64,000 nucleotides of DNA from assembly GCF_030503595.1 (NCBI RefSeq), contig NZ_CP129966.1, forward strand, positions 1,302,001 through 1,366,000, in the 5' to 3' direction. Below are positions 20,892-29,201 of this stretch, one piece after another (position 1 is the stretch's first letter; every line of letters begins with the position of its first letter). Source of the stretch: Corynebacterium sp. P4-C1. Lineage in GTDB: Bacteria > Actinomycetota > Actinomycetes > Mycobacteriales > Mycobacteriaceae. Under the pieces are notes generated by a model. It saw nothing but the letters and a program-made list of their open reading frames with translations. It had not been told where the DNA came from and made no database searches. The position numbers and the translations under genes are program-made.

Positions 20892-20922
20892 GCCGCCGCC
20901 CCACAACAGGGAGCAGCGGCGA
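20892..20922 (-). terminator. Terminator of rplM-rpsI
   Basis: A GC-rich imperfect inverted repeat: CGCCGCCGCCCC pairs with GGGAGCAGCGGCG, followed on the minus strand by TTT. It lies between the rpsI stop and the glmM start. Confidence 0.6.
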
Positions 20923-20943
20923 GACGCGATGTGAAAGCGACGC

Positions 20944-21519
20944 TTAACGCTTGGAGTACTGCGGTGCGCGACGGGCCTTGTGCAGACCAGCCTTCTTGCG
21001 CTCCACGGCACGAGCGTCGCGGGTGAGGTAGCCGGCCTTCTTCAGGGTCGGGCGCTCAGCCGGGTTGTAGATGTTCAGCGCGCGGGCGATGGCCAGACGC
21101 AGTGCGCCTGCCTGGCCGGTCGGGCCGCCGCCGCCGATGTTGGCCTTGATGTCGAACTGGTTCTCGCGCTCGAGCAGCGTCAGCGGGGCCAGGATGTCCT
21201 GCTGGTGCAGCTTGTTCGGGAAGTAGTCCTCCAGCTCGCGGCCGTTGACGGTGATCTTGCCCTCGCCCTCGACGACGGTCACGCGTGCGATGGCGCGCTT
21301 ACGGCGGCCCACGGTCTGGATCGGACCCTCGTGGAAGGATGCGACCTCGACGGTCTCCTCCTGAGTCTCGTCCTCGACTGCGACTGCGTCACCGATGGTG
21401 TAGTTGAACTCCTCGGTGGCAGCGGTAGCCGCGTCAATGTCGGTCTGGGTTGCCTCGACGCCCTCAGTCTGGTCAGCGGCGTTCGTGGTCTCTTCGGTGA
21501 TGTTGTTCGGCTCGGTCAT
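20944..21519 (-). CDS. rpsI: 30S ribosomal protein S9
   Basis: A 191-residue S9. The first about 65 residues are an acidic extension ([19 protein letters not shown]...) common in corynebacterial S9. The conserved part follows: [23 protein letters not shown], then [19 protein letters not shown] and the C-terminal RRAPQYSKR, whose basic tail contacts tRNA in the P site. The start overlaps the stop of rplM by one base (TAATG), so L13 and S9 are translationally coupled. Confidence 0.97.
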   Translation of the reverse strand: MTEPNNITEETTNAADQTEGVEATQTDIDAATAATEEFNYTIGDAVAVEDETQEETVEVASFHEGPIQTVGRRKRAIARVTVVEGEGKITVNGRELEDYFPNKLHQQDILAPLTLLERENQFDIKANIGGGGPTGQAGALRLAIARALNIYNPAERPTLKKAGYLTRDARAVERKKAGLHKARRAPQYSKR

Positions 21520-21962
21520 TACTGCGACACCTGCTTAAACTCGAAGTTCTCGGGCTTCTGCGACTCGTGCGGGTGCTCGGAGCCGGTGTAAACGTGAAGC
21601 TTCTTGATGGACTGACGGGAGAGGCGGTTGTGCGGCATCATGCCCTTCACAGCCTCTTCGATCACGCGGTCCGCACGCTCGTCGAGAGCGCGGCCCAGGG
21701 TGATGGACTTCAGGCCACCCGGGTAACCGGAGTGACGGTAGCGCATCTCGCGGTCGCGCTTGTTGGACGAAATGTGGACCTTGTCGGCGTTGATGACGAT
21801 GACGTGGTCGCCGGTGTCAACGTTCGGTGCGTACTGCGGCTTGTGCTTACCGCGCAGCAGGTCTGCGACGGTGGAAGCAAGCTTGCCCAGCACCACGTCG
21901 GTAGCGTCGACGACGTACCACTTGCGGGTAATGTCACCGCTCTTCGGGTGGTAGGTAGACAT
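21519..21962 (-). CDS. rplM: 50S ribosomal protein L13
   Basis: A 147-residue L13 with the typical start [28 protein letters not shown] and the conserved [11 protein letters not shown] and [12 protein letters not shown] segments. It has a strong ribosome site, AAGGAGTCATAC, before the ATG. It is the first gene of the L13-S9 pair, with its own promoter region downstream of the ESX-4 terminator. Confidence 0.97.
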   Translation of the reverse strand: MSTYHPKSGDITRKWYVVDATDVVLGKLASTVADLLRGKHKPQYAPNVDTGDHVIVINADKVHISSNKRDREMRYRHSGYPGGLKSITLGRALDERADRVIEEAVKGMMPHNRLSRQSIKKLHVYTGSEHPHESQKPENFEFKQVSQ

Positions 21963-22170
21963 GTATGACTCCTTGAAGTCTTTATCTAGAGGCTGCCGGC
22001 CAGGGCGCGCTCACCTATCCCTCCCCTGTTCCGGCGGCCGGTGGAGACCCGGTGGGGTGGCCCGGGGAAACCTCGCGCGCCGGCATCTGGATGATTCGGC
22101 CCGCAGCTTCGCCCGGGAGGCAAAACACACAGGGCATTAACCTTAGAGCACGCGCTGTCGAGACACCAAA
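21963..22170. other. rplM promoter and leader region
   Basis: About 200 bases between the ESX-4 terminator hairpin and rplM with no supported gene. It should contain the rplM promoter and 5' leader. I see no convincing regulatory RNA fold by eye. Confidence 0.4.
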
Positions 22171-22225
22171 ACGCCGCCTGCACGTTCTTCGCGCGTGCGG
22201 TGCGCGAGTCCCGTGTAGGCGGCGT
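22171..22225 (-). terminator. Terminator of the ESX-4 esx genes
   Basis: ACGCCGCCTGCACG (22171-22184) pairs with CGTGTAGGCGGCGT (22212-22225) with one G-U pair, and an inner GC-rich hairpin fills the loop. On the minus strand the stem is followed by TTTT. It ends transcription of the WXG100 genes before rplM. Confidence 0.7.
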
Positions 22226-22234
22226 GCCCGTGGC

Positions 22235-22267
22235 TCAAGGCGCCACCAGCCCCAGGTGGTGCCTTGA
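22235..22267. repeat. 13-bp inverted repeat beside the esx terminator
   Basis: TCAAGGCGCCACC (22235-22247) pairs with GGTGGTGCCTTGA (22255-22267) with one G-T mismatch and a 7-base loop. There is no T-run on either side, so it is more likely an RNA structure in the 3' untranslated region of the esx transcript than a second terminator. Confidence 0.6.
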
Positions 22268-22414
22268 ACAGATGTGCCGTGTGCTGTGGCTACCGTGGAC
22301 CTCCACCGCGTCTGCCCCCAGGGATGCGGGCGAAATGTGTCAAGGTGGTCCGCGGGTGTTTCAGCCTTGGCCGGCGTTGCTGCGCAGGTCTGTTGGTGCG
22401 TGTTGGTGTGTGGT

Positions 22415-22702
22415 CTACCCCCAGCTGTTCGCGGCTGCCGTGTTCACGGCCTGCATACGGTCGTTGCCATCGTCAACCGCGCGGCCGATGGTGGAGAGGA
22501 TCTCGTTGAGTTCCCCGGCGGCGGTGTCCCACTTGCGCTGGTGCTCTTGGTAGCGCTCGGCTGCTTCGCCTTCCCAGGAGTCCACCATTGGCTGCAACTG
22601 GGACTTGAGGTCGTCGAGCTGGGTGCCAATGTTGCGGGAAGAGTTCTGGATATCGGAGGCGGCGTCTGCGAGGGAACCGAATCCGTACTTGATCACTGTC
22701 AC
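22415..22702 (-). CDS. WXG100 family protein (EsxA/ESAT-6-like, ESX-4)
   Basis: A 95-residue helical hairpin protein. The turn motif is in VDSWEGEAAERYQEHQ (Trp-x-Gly at about 43-45), and the C-terminal helix ends AVNTAAANSWG. It starts with GTG 22702 after GGGAGAAC. WXG100 proteins form a dimer with a partner and are exported by EccC-driven type VII secretion. It follows the second WXG100 gene by 45 bases; the pair corresponds to EsxT/EsxU of mycobacterial ESX-4. Confidence 0.92.
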   Translation of the reverse strand: MTVIKYGFGSLADAASDIQNSSRNIGTQLDDLKSQLQPMVDSWEGEAAERYQEHQRKWDTAAGELNEILSTIGRAVDDGNDRMQAVNTAAANSWG

Positions 22703-22747
22703 GTTGTTCTCCCTTGTTCTGTGTTCTGCTTGTGCTGAATTTCTGCT

Positions 22748-23071
22748 TTAGAGGGCCAGCCCACCGGCCGGCGCGATGGTGGCGAATGCATCGGAGTTCG
22801 CCGCCTCAACGTCCTCGAAGTTGCCGGCGTTGTCACGGATATTCGTCGCGATGTCGGTGAGTGCTTCCCCGAGACGCCGCTCTGCGTCGTCGAAGCGCGT
22901 CATCAGATCGTCGAAGCTGGCCTGGGCGCTGCCGGACCAGTAGTCGCGCGTGGACTGCGCGACATCCTGCAGGCGGTTGAGCTCGGCGTTCACCGAGTCG
23001 TTGGTGTCGTCTACCTTGTTCGCCGCGTTACGCATAACGTCGGCTTCTGTACGGAAATGAGCGTTGCTCAT
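22748..23071 (-). CDS. WXG100 family protein (EsxB/CFP-10-like, ESX-4)
   Basis: A 107-residue WXG100 protein starting MSNAHFRTEADVMRNAANKV, with the turn motif STRDYWSGSAQASFDDL (Trp-Ser-Gly). The C-terminal tail after the second helix (NFEDVEAANSDAF) is where the YxxxD/E export signal sits in partners of this type; here a Phe takes the Tyr place. ATG 23071 was chosen because GGGGGAGGAAAC precedes it. It is co-directional with the second Esx gene and with the membrane accessory gene upstream. Confidence 0.92.
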   Translation of the reverse strand: MSNAHFRTEADVMRNAANKVDDTNDSVNAELNRLQDVAQSTRDYWSGSAQASFDDLMTRFDDAERRLGEALTDIATNIRDNAGNFEDVEAANSDAFATIAPAGGLAL

Positions 23072-23208
23072 GTTTCCTCCCCCGATAGTGTTGTCTGTGC
23101 TTGTAAATGGACGGGGCACGCGGCGCGAGCCGTTCGTGGCCTTTCCACCTTTATTGGACTGCTCTTTCCCCGCTTCGGTTCCCTGCGGACCGGATTTTTC
23201 TTGTTTTT

Positions 23209-24186
23209 CTACTCGGGCGGGGTGAAGCGGGCGGATTCATTGGCCATGGTGCAGGCGGCCAACTGGACGGTGGTGGGTGCAGTCCGGGTGTGGCAGCCGA
23301 TGGAGATCTGCACGTCGCGGTCGGTCCATGTCCGCCAGAGGGCGTGCGATCCGTCGGGAAGGTCGTGCTCGTAGGTGACGGAGTTGCCGTCGTCGCCACC
23401 GCCGGTGTGGCGCAGCTCCGGGTTGTTCTCGATGTCTTTTTCCACCTGCCGCATGACTGCGTCGGGCGCGACGCCGTAGAGCGGGTCCACCGCGAGTTGC
23501 AGCCGGAAGTCCGGGTCGGGGCCGGTTGCGCGCCACATGTCCCCGTCGGGCTCCAGATGGAATCCGGCGGGCAATTCCACGCTCAGTCCGTCCTGCTCAA
23601 GGACGACTTTCTGCGGTTCTGGCAGGGAGGGCTGTTCTTCCTCCGAAGGTTCTTCCGCTTCGACGGGAGGCGCCGGAGCGGCTGCCGGGGCTTCTGCTTC
23701 TGCTTGCGCCGTAGCCTCCGTGCGCTCTTCCCCGCTGCCCCGCCCTGCCACGAACCAGATGGCGGCGGCGCATAGGAGCACCACGAGCGCGACTGCGCCG
23801 ATGAGCATGTAGCCGGATCTGCCGAAGCGTTCCGCACGCGGCTCCAGCACGGGGCGGCGCACGGGGATGTCGGCGATTTCCTCCCACTCGCTTGTGGCGG
23901 GGTGAGTGTCCGCAGGTTCCTCTACCTCGCCACCGGGCGCTGTCTCGCAGCTCAGCTCCACTTCGTAGTCCCCGAATGCCTCGATGAGCTGTGCGAGCGT
24001 GGATTCATCGGCGACCAGGTGGACCGGTGCCCACTGGGGGTCGTCCCCGAGCACGCTGCGGACGTAGGAGACGATGTCGGCGGGTGTCGGCTGGTCGTAG
24101 CGGTGCACATTGGCCAGGCCGCTGAAAATGGTGCTCTCGTCGTCGACGGTGACGGTGAGCAGGGCGGCTACATCTGTTGCGGTCAT
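23209..24186 (-). CDS. Type VII secretion-associated membrane protein (Rv3446c-like)
   Basis: A 325-residue protein. The N-terminal domain (about 1-120) is soluble. A single membrane helix (SGYMLIGAVALVVLLCAAAIWFV, near 125-147) leads to an acidic Ala/Pro/Glu linker, and then to an outer domain with a Cys pair (IGCHTRTAP, LAACTMAN) and VELPAGFHLEPDGDMW. This layout matches the family usually named type VII secretion-associated protein, found between eccC and the esx genes of ESX-4. The precise role is not known. Its ATG overlaps the eccC stop by 4 bases, so the two are coupled. Confidence 0.82.
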   Translation of the reverse strand: MTATDVAALLTVTVDDESTIFSGLANVHRYDQPTPADIVSYVRSVLGDDPQWAPVHLVADESTLAQLIEAFGDYEVELSCETAPGGEVEEPADTHPATSEWEEIADIPVRRPVLEPRAERFGRSGYMLIGAVALVVLLCAAAIWFVAGRGSGEERTEATAQAEAEAPAAAPAPPVEAEEPSEEEQPSLPEPQKVVLEQDGLSVELPAGFHLEPDGDMWRATGPDPDFRLQLAVDPLYGVAPDAVMRQVEKDIENNPELRHTGGGDDGNSVTYEHDLPDGSHALWRTWTDRDVQISIGCHTRTAPTTVQLAACTMANESARFTPPE

Positions 24187-26573
24187 GGGGTCTCCTCCGG
24201 GGTTGCGGGTGTGGGGTGGCGGGGAACGTCGATAAGCGGGCTTTCCGCGATGTGGATCGGGCCGAACTGCTCGTTGTCGCGCACGAGAACGCCGCGGCCC
24301 GGGCGCAGCGGCATGGGACGGACACCGAAGAGGGCGCCTTCTTCTTTCGTGCCGGACATGAGCACCACATCCGGGAGCTGGTCTTTGAGCGAACTAAGGA
24401 AGGGCCCGAGAAGGGCGCGGCCGGTGCCGCCGAATTTGCGGGCCGCGATGATGTGCAGGCCGATGTCGTGCGCGTGCGGGATGAGCGGCAGCAATGGGCG
24501 CAGGTTGTCCTCGCCGACGAGCTCGAGGTCGTCGATGACGACGTAGATGTCCGGGCCCTGCCACCAGTTGCGCGCGGCGAGCTGCTCGGCGGTGGTGTCG
24601 GGTCCGGGGAGACGGGCGGTGAGCGTCGTCGCGGTGTCCGCGAGCGCCGCCTTCGCAGCGTCCGTGGAACCGCCGTACGCCGCCACCATCGGGTGGTCCG
24701 CGCACCTGAGGTGGGCGCGGCGCGGATCGATGACGACCATGCGGCTCTGTTCCCGTGGCATGCGCGCCAGCGTCGCGACCACAGTGTTGACCAGCGTCGA
24801 CTTGCCGGAACCGGAAGCCCCCACCGCGAGGAGATGCTGGCGGTCGAGGGTGATCGGCTCCACGTCGCGGCCGCCGATGCCGAGCACGATGCGCCCGCGC
24901 CGCGCCTCCGGAACCACGGCGGCGAGCTCGTCCACCGCCACACGTTCCGGCAGGACCTTCAGCCGCGGCACCGGTGTCTGCCCCGCCGCCTGCGCCGCGA
25001 TGTGCGCGATGTCTTCCTTCGCCGTCGCGGCGATGAGCATGCTCTTCCCGCCGGCGGTGATGCCGCGGCCCGGCGCGGCGGGCAGCTTCTCCTGCAGTTT
25101 CCGGTCCAGCAGTGAATCCATAGGTTCCGTCAGCTTCAGCTCCAGGCGTGTGCCAATGAGATCGCGCACATTCGGCCGGATCGCGTTCCACCGCTGCGTG
25201 GTCACCACCATGTGCACACCGGCGGCGGGCCCCTCCGCCGCGATCGTGGCCAGCGCATCCTTCACGTCCTCGAGCTTCGAGTCGTTCGCGACGAGCGAGT
25301 GCCAGCCGTCCACGACCAGCACGGTCCGCGCGGGGAACGCACGGCGCTTATCGACGATCCCCAGCACCTCATCCACCACCCTTCTCACCTTCTCCCCGTC
25401 CGTGCGCGCAGCCACGCCCGCCACATGGGGCAGGGACTCCAGCACCTCCGAGTCCCCGCCGCCAGCGTCGATGACATAAAAGCCGAGCTGGTCCGTGGTG
25501 TGCGTCGCCGCGAGCGAGGAAATGATGGTGCGCACCGCCATCGACTTGCCTGTCTGCGGGCCGCCAGCCAGGGCCACATGGCCGCCGGAGACACCCAGGT
25601 CGACGAGGAGGGGGTGCTGGCGCTGGTGGTAGGGGTCGTCGATAAGCCCGATGCTCGCCTTGATCTCTCCTGCGTCTTCGCACACGGCGGGCAGGTCCAC
25701 GCGCGGCGGCAACGGCGGGAGCCACACGGTGTGCGCTTTCTGGCCGCGCGCCGCCGCCGTCGTCTTGGCTGCGGCGACGACTTCCGCGAGCAGCGTCGTC
25801 GACGGGTCCGGCACGGCCGCGGCTGATGGTGCGTCGATGACATCCCAGCCTTTGAAGAGGCGGACCTGCGGCGCGTGGCGCGGTGACTGCGCCTCGGCCG
25901 GACGCATGAGCGGCCCCGAGACATACGACGCTTTGAACCGCGTGAGCTGCGTCGATGCCGCCTTGATATAGCCCGCCCCCGGATCCGCCGGTAGCTCGTA
26001 CGCGTCCGGGACACCGAGAACCTGGCGTGATTCCGCGGCCGAGAATGTCCGCAGGCCGATGCGGTACGACAGGTGCGAATCCAAACCGCGCAGCTTCCCC
26101 TCCTCCAGGCGCTGCGAGGCGAGCAGGAGGTGCACCCCCAGAGACCTTCCCAGCCTGCCGACCGCGACGAAGAGGTCCGCGAAATTCGGGTGCTGGCCGA
26201 GCAGCTCGGAAAACTCGTCGACCACGATGAGCAGCGACGGCAGCGGATCCAAGTCCGGGCGGGTGCTGGAGCGGGCATCGTTGTAGTCGGTGATGTTGGC
26301 GAAATTCCCGGCTGCGCGCAGCAGCTCCTGGCGGCGGTTCATCTCGCCGGAGATCGCGTCAAACATGCGCTCCACCAGGAACGCCTCGTCCTCCAGGTTG
26401 GTGATCACCGCCGACGTGTGCGGCAGGCCCTCGCACCCGAGGAAGGTCGCGCCACCTTTGAAATCCACGAGCACCAGGTTGAGCTCGTCCGGCGAGTGCG
26501 TGGCGGCGAGCGCAGCGACGAGCGTTCTCAACAGCTCCGACTTAAACGAACATGGGTTGTGGGTACCATCCAT
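24183..26573 (-). CDS. eccC: EccC ESX-4 secretion ATPase, N-terminally truncated
   Basis: EccC is the FtsK/SpoIIIE-type motor of type VII secretion. Only 796 residues remain of an expected 1200 or more. ATPase 1 lacks its Walker A: the sequence enters at KSELLRTLVAALAATH, where the family has GATGSGKSELLR, preceded by unrelated residues (MDGTHNPCSF). Its Walker B (LLIVVDEFSELL) remains. ATPase 2 (GGPQTGKSMAVRTI, VLVVDGWHSL) and ATPase 3 (GASGSGKSTLVNTVV, IYVVIDDLELV) are intact. The two N-terminal membrane helices and half of ATPase 1 are lost, so the protein cannot be a normal membrane-anchored motor. The break coincides with the island edge. The downstream genes are intact but may lack a promoter. 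Confidence 0.88.
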   Translation of the reverse strand: MDGTHNPCSFKSELLRTLVAALAATHSPDELNLVLVDFKGGATFLGCEGLPHTSAVITNLEDEAFLVERMFDAISGEMNRRQELLRAAGNFANITDYNDARSSTRPDLDPLPSLLIVVDEFSELLGQHPNFADLFVAVGRLGRSLGVHLLLASQRLEEGKLRGLDSHLSYRIGLRTFSAAESRQVLGVPDAYELPADPGAGYIKAASTQLTRFKASYVSGPLMRPAEAQSPRHAPQVRLFKGWDVIDAPSAAAVPDPSTTLLAEVVAAAKTTAAARGQKAHTVWLPPLPPRVDLPAVCEDAGEIKASIGLIDDPYHQRQHPLLVDLGVSGGHVALAGGPQTGKSMAVRTIISSLAATHTTDQLGFYVIDAGGGDSEVLESLPHVAGVAARTDGEKVRRVVDEVLGIVDKRRAFPARTVLVVDGWHSLVANDSKLEDVKDALATIAAEGPAAGVHMVVTTQRWNAIRPNVRDLIGTRLELKLTEPMDSLLDRKLQEKLPAAPGRGITAGGKSMLIAATAKEDIAHIAAQAAGQTPVPRLKVLPERVAVDELAAVVPEARRGRIVLGIGGRDVEPITLDRQHLLAVGASGSGKSTLVNTVVATLARMPREQSRMVVIDPRRAHLRCADHPMVAAYGGSTDAAKAALADTATTLTARLPGPDTTAEQLAARNWWQGPDIYVVIDDLELVGEDNLRPLLPLIPHAHDIGLHIIAARKFGGTGRALLGPFLSSLKDQLPDVVLMSGTKEEGALFGVRPMPLRPGRGVLVRDNEQFGPIHIAESPLIDVPRHPTPATPEETP

Positions 26574-27309
26574 CCAACGCAGTTACCGTACGACAGCGAT
26601 AACTACTGTGCGCGGCAAGCATATGAGGGAAGTAGAACGGTTGCGAGGTAAGTAGCTAATTACCACTGTGTGCGGCAAACAGGGGGTATTCGCCGAACGG
26701 CCTCTCCACAGTTCTGAACCTAAGGCACTGATAAAAGTAGAAAAAAATGAAAGGTTGGTATATACCCATTAATCATTTTTTTCCATTATTTTTCAATAGG
26801 GCGGCACCCTGATCCAGCGGGCGACCTTTTGCAAACTACCTATTTGGCGCACAGGCTGCTCATTGCCATTTGAGGTACGGATGTATTGACACTCACCGTA
26901 TGGTTACCGCACACAGACTGCAGGACTGCGTTGAACCGCGTTGTGAATTGTTAGTTACAAAAGGTATTGTGCGGGTCGCGTTACTGCTGTAAGATGTACA
27001 GCAGATTGCACGTGGTGACGTTCCATACTTTCTGGTCTTGCTAGCCACGGACAAGGGATAACTCCGAGGATATGACGTAAAAAGATAGCATCTCGACCGA
27101 GATAAGCACGGTTCCTCCAACGAGATTGACCGGCTGGTAACGGCATTACCGGCCACAAAAGCGGTCAGGTACAGAGTTAGCGCTCTGGTAAAGCAATGGA
27201 TCGGCTGACCACCGTTCTAGCGAGTTATGCACGGCTCTCCACGCCGCCTGAATATAGCCGGAAAAGCACCCCGCTCCGGGTAGTTAACACTGCTCAGGAG
27301 CGTTTTATT
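26574..27309. other. AT-rich non-coding left end of the island, possible origin
   Basis: No gene is supported in 736 bases. It is AT-rich in its middle (26731-26800), unlike the flanking chromosome. Features seen: repeats of ACTGTGTGCGG or close variants at about 26605 and 26665 and inverted near 26903; the 44-bp palindrome described separately; and a hairpin CCGGCTGGTAA-CGGCA-TTACCGGCC near 27130. It precedes the helix-turn-helix and primase genes, so a replication origin or control region of a mobile element is plausible but unproven. Confidence 0.5.
26740..26783. repeat. 44-bp concentric palindrome
   Basis: GAAAAAAATGA (26740-26750) and TCATTTTTTTC (26773-26783) are exact inverted repeats. 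Each is 6 bases from a central perfect palindrome GGTATATACC (26757-26766). The symmetry around one centre suggests a site for a dimeric or tetrameric protein, or an origin element, rather than a terminator (the outer stem is all A-T). Confidence 0.75.
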
Positions 27310-27618
27310 ATGTCTGCACAAGACACCGCTACCCCGACTATTGAACGTCGCTTCTACTCTCTGCAAGAACTCAACGAACTTGGCCTCGGCTCGGAGTCTC
27401 TACTGCGTAAGGCCATTAAAGAAGGCCGACTTGCCGTTCACCGTTTCGGTTCTGCCTACCGCGTCAGCCAGGAAGATCTCGACCTCTATCTCGATGCTGC
27501 GCGTGTGCCGTCGCCACATATGTTTGACAACTTTGTTGATGCTGTCGTTGATGCTGCACCGAAGCTCAGCGATGAGCAGCGTCAGCAGCTCGTGACAGTG
27601 CTCGGAGGTGCGGGTTAA
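27310..27618 (+). CDS. Helix-turn-helix excisionase-like DNA-binding protein
   Basis: A 102-residue protein. FYSLQELNELGLGSESLLRKAI...EGRLAVHRFGSAYRVSQEDLDLYLDAA (about 17-65) is the MerR-like helix-turn-helix/wing used by Xis and plasmid control proteins. ATG 27310 follows CAGGAG. The last codon and stop (GGT TAA) come from the IS1249 inverted repeat: the transposon entered three codons before the original stop. Without it the frame would read GGA GGT GCG GCG TAA, with the primase ATG two bases later, so this gene and the primase once formed one transcription unit. Confidence 0.8.
   Translation: MSAQDTATPTIERRFYSLQELNELGLGSESLLRKAIKEGRLAVHRFGSAYRVSQEDLDLYLDAARVPSPHMFDNFVDAVVDAAPKLSDEQRQQLVTVLGGAG
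27604..27611. repeat. 8-bp target duplication GGAGGTGC, left outer end
   Basis: GGAGGTGC directly abuts the outer inverted repeat of the left IS1249. The identical octamer abuts the outer end of the right IS1249 at 58257-58264. The sequences inside the two elements differ (ACAAAGTG versus GCTTTTGA). This is the mark of one insertion of the whole 30.6-kb unit. Confidence 0.95.
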
Positions 27619-27972
27619 GTAAAGAAAAGTGTGTCCGCATGCCACCATAACCCCAGACCACACACCACAAATCACCAAAGAATAGCTCCCCGAAAGCTAT
27701 TACCCACACCATCCCGCACCTCCGGCCACATTTGTGCTAACCGCACACCGGTTGGATTAAAGGATGACCACCAACCGCCCCAGCTGCCCACTATGCGGCA
27801 ACAACACAAAGAAAAACGGCACCACCAGCAAATCAACCACCCGTTGGCGCTGCACCCACTGCGGACACTCCTTTACCCGCAACACCCAAACCCACAACAA
27901 AAACACCGCCACCATGGCTTTGTTCATCCAATGGGCCACCGGCACCCTGAAGCGTCCTGGTTTTCGTTCCGC

Positions 27973-28887
27973 TTATTTAACGCCCAACGTTTGAGCGCCT
28001 GATCGTTGATAGTAAGCGTCCTCCATCTCCTGTGGAGTGATATATCCTAGGGATTGATGAAGTCGCTGGTTGTTCCACCAGTGCACCCAGCGAAGGGTGG
28101 CAATCTCGACTTCACCGACCGATGCCCACGGCCGGTGGGGATAAATCAGCTCTGTTTTGTAGAGCCCGTTGACCGTTTCAGCCAACGCGTTGTCATAGGA
28201 GTCGCCAACGGTGCCGACAGACGGATCGATACCGGCCTGGGCGAGCGCTTCACCGTAACGGATCGACACATACTGCGAGCCGCGGTCACTGTGGTGGACA
28301 AGCCCTTCTGAGCGAAGATCACCAGCGTGATACAGGGCGTGCTCAAAGGCCTCCAGCGGCAGTTCATCGGTACGCATGCTCGCCCGGGTCGCGACACCGA
28401 CGATCTTTCTGGAGTACACATCGGTGATAAACGCGGTGTAGGCAAAACCAGACAAGGTGCGTACATAGGTAATGTCAGCGACCCACAACCGGTGCGGTGC
28501 GGGGGCAGTGAAATCACGGTTGACCAGGTCAGGGCGGCAATCTGGCACGTTGGCCCGAAGCGTTGTCATCGGTGTGCGGCCACGCCTGCGGCCGTAAATG
28601 CCAGCTTGCTTCATCAAACGCGCGGTCTGATCACGACCGATGTTCCAGCCGGCGCGCTGCATGGCCTTCCACATCTTGCGGATCCCGTAGACGCTGAAGT
28701 TGTCCTCGTAGACCCTCACCAATTCAGGAATAAGCAGCGCATCTGACAAACTTCTCGCCGACGGTGCTCGTGTTTTCGCTGCTCGGTAACCGCGAGAGGT
28801 GATGAACCCACATTCTGTCTCTTTCAATGTGCGACAGATAGCCTCGACCCCGAAGCGATCGCGATACGCATCGATGTATTCGATCAT
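27973..28887 (-). CDS. IS3-family transposase OrfB
   Basis: A 304-residue DDE integrase domain. The acidic residues appear in HRLWVADITYVRTL (first Asp), LVHHSDRGSQYVS (second Asp) and SYDNALAETVNGLYKTE (Glu). An HTH_21-type segment (YRAAKTRAPSARSLSD) precedes it. OrfB starts at ATG 28887, overlapping the orfA stop (ATGA). In this family the active enzyme is an OrfAB fusion made by -1 frameshifting; a CTTTTTTC stretch near the end of orfA is the likely slippery site. Confidence 0.93.
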   Translation of the reverse strand: MIEYIDAYRDRFGVEAICRTLKETECGFITSRGYRAAKTRAPSARSLSDALLIPELVRVYEDNFSVYGIRKMWKAMQRAGWNIGRDQTARLMKQAGIYGRRRGRTPMTTLRANVPDCRPDLVNRDFTAPAPHRLWVADITYVRTLSGFAYTAFITDVYSRKIVGVATRASMRTDELPLEAFEHALYHAGDLRSEGLVHHSDRGSQYVSIRYGEALAQAGIDPSVGTVGDSYDNALAETVNGLYKTELIYPHRPWASVGEVEIATLRWVHWWNNQRLHQSLGYITPQEMEDAYYQRSGAQTLGVK

Positions 28888-29201
28888 CTTCTGGTGGGAC
28901 GGTCGAGTTCCGCCGCGAAAAAAGCTGACGCGGTTTTCAAGATCTCATTAGCCCTGCGTAGCTCCTTAATCTCTTTCCGCAGCCGCTTCAGTTCGTCAGC
29001 CGTTGACTCGCCGGCGCCAATCTCAACATCGGATGAGACCATATTCGGCTTCAGCCAATCGTTGAGCGTGTGCGCTGGAATGCCGAGCTTTTCACCGATC
29101 TCTACGGCTGCACCCCATTTCGAACACCCTTCGAGCTCAACGAGGTCCTCAGCCAAACGCACTGCCTTGGCCTTGAACTCGTCACTGTACTTCCTTGGCA
29201 T
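28884..29201 (-). CDS. IS3-family transposase OrfA (helix-turn-helix)
   Basis: A 105-residue protein starting MPRKYSDEFKAKAVRLAEDL. It has a helix-turn-helix (WGAAVEIGEKLGIPAHTLNDWLK) and then a leucine-zipper-like helix (ELKRLRKEIKELRRANEILKTA) that mediates multimerisation. This is the classic OrfA of the IS3 family. It binds the element ends and, fused to OrfB, forms the transposase. Confidence 0.93.
   Translation of the reverse strand: MPRKYSDEFKAKAVRLAEDLVELEGCSKWGAAVEIGEKLGIPAHTLNDWLKPNMVSSDVEIGAGESTADELKRLRKEIKELRRANEILKTASAFFAAELDRPTRR

Noticed and set aside
26893..27156. Minus-strand frames of about 70-90 codons in the island leader
   Set aside because: They have no ribosome site, and the Ser/Arg-rich translation resembles no protein; the region looks non-coding.
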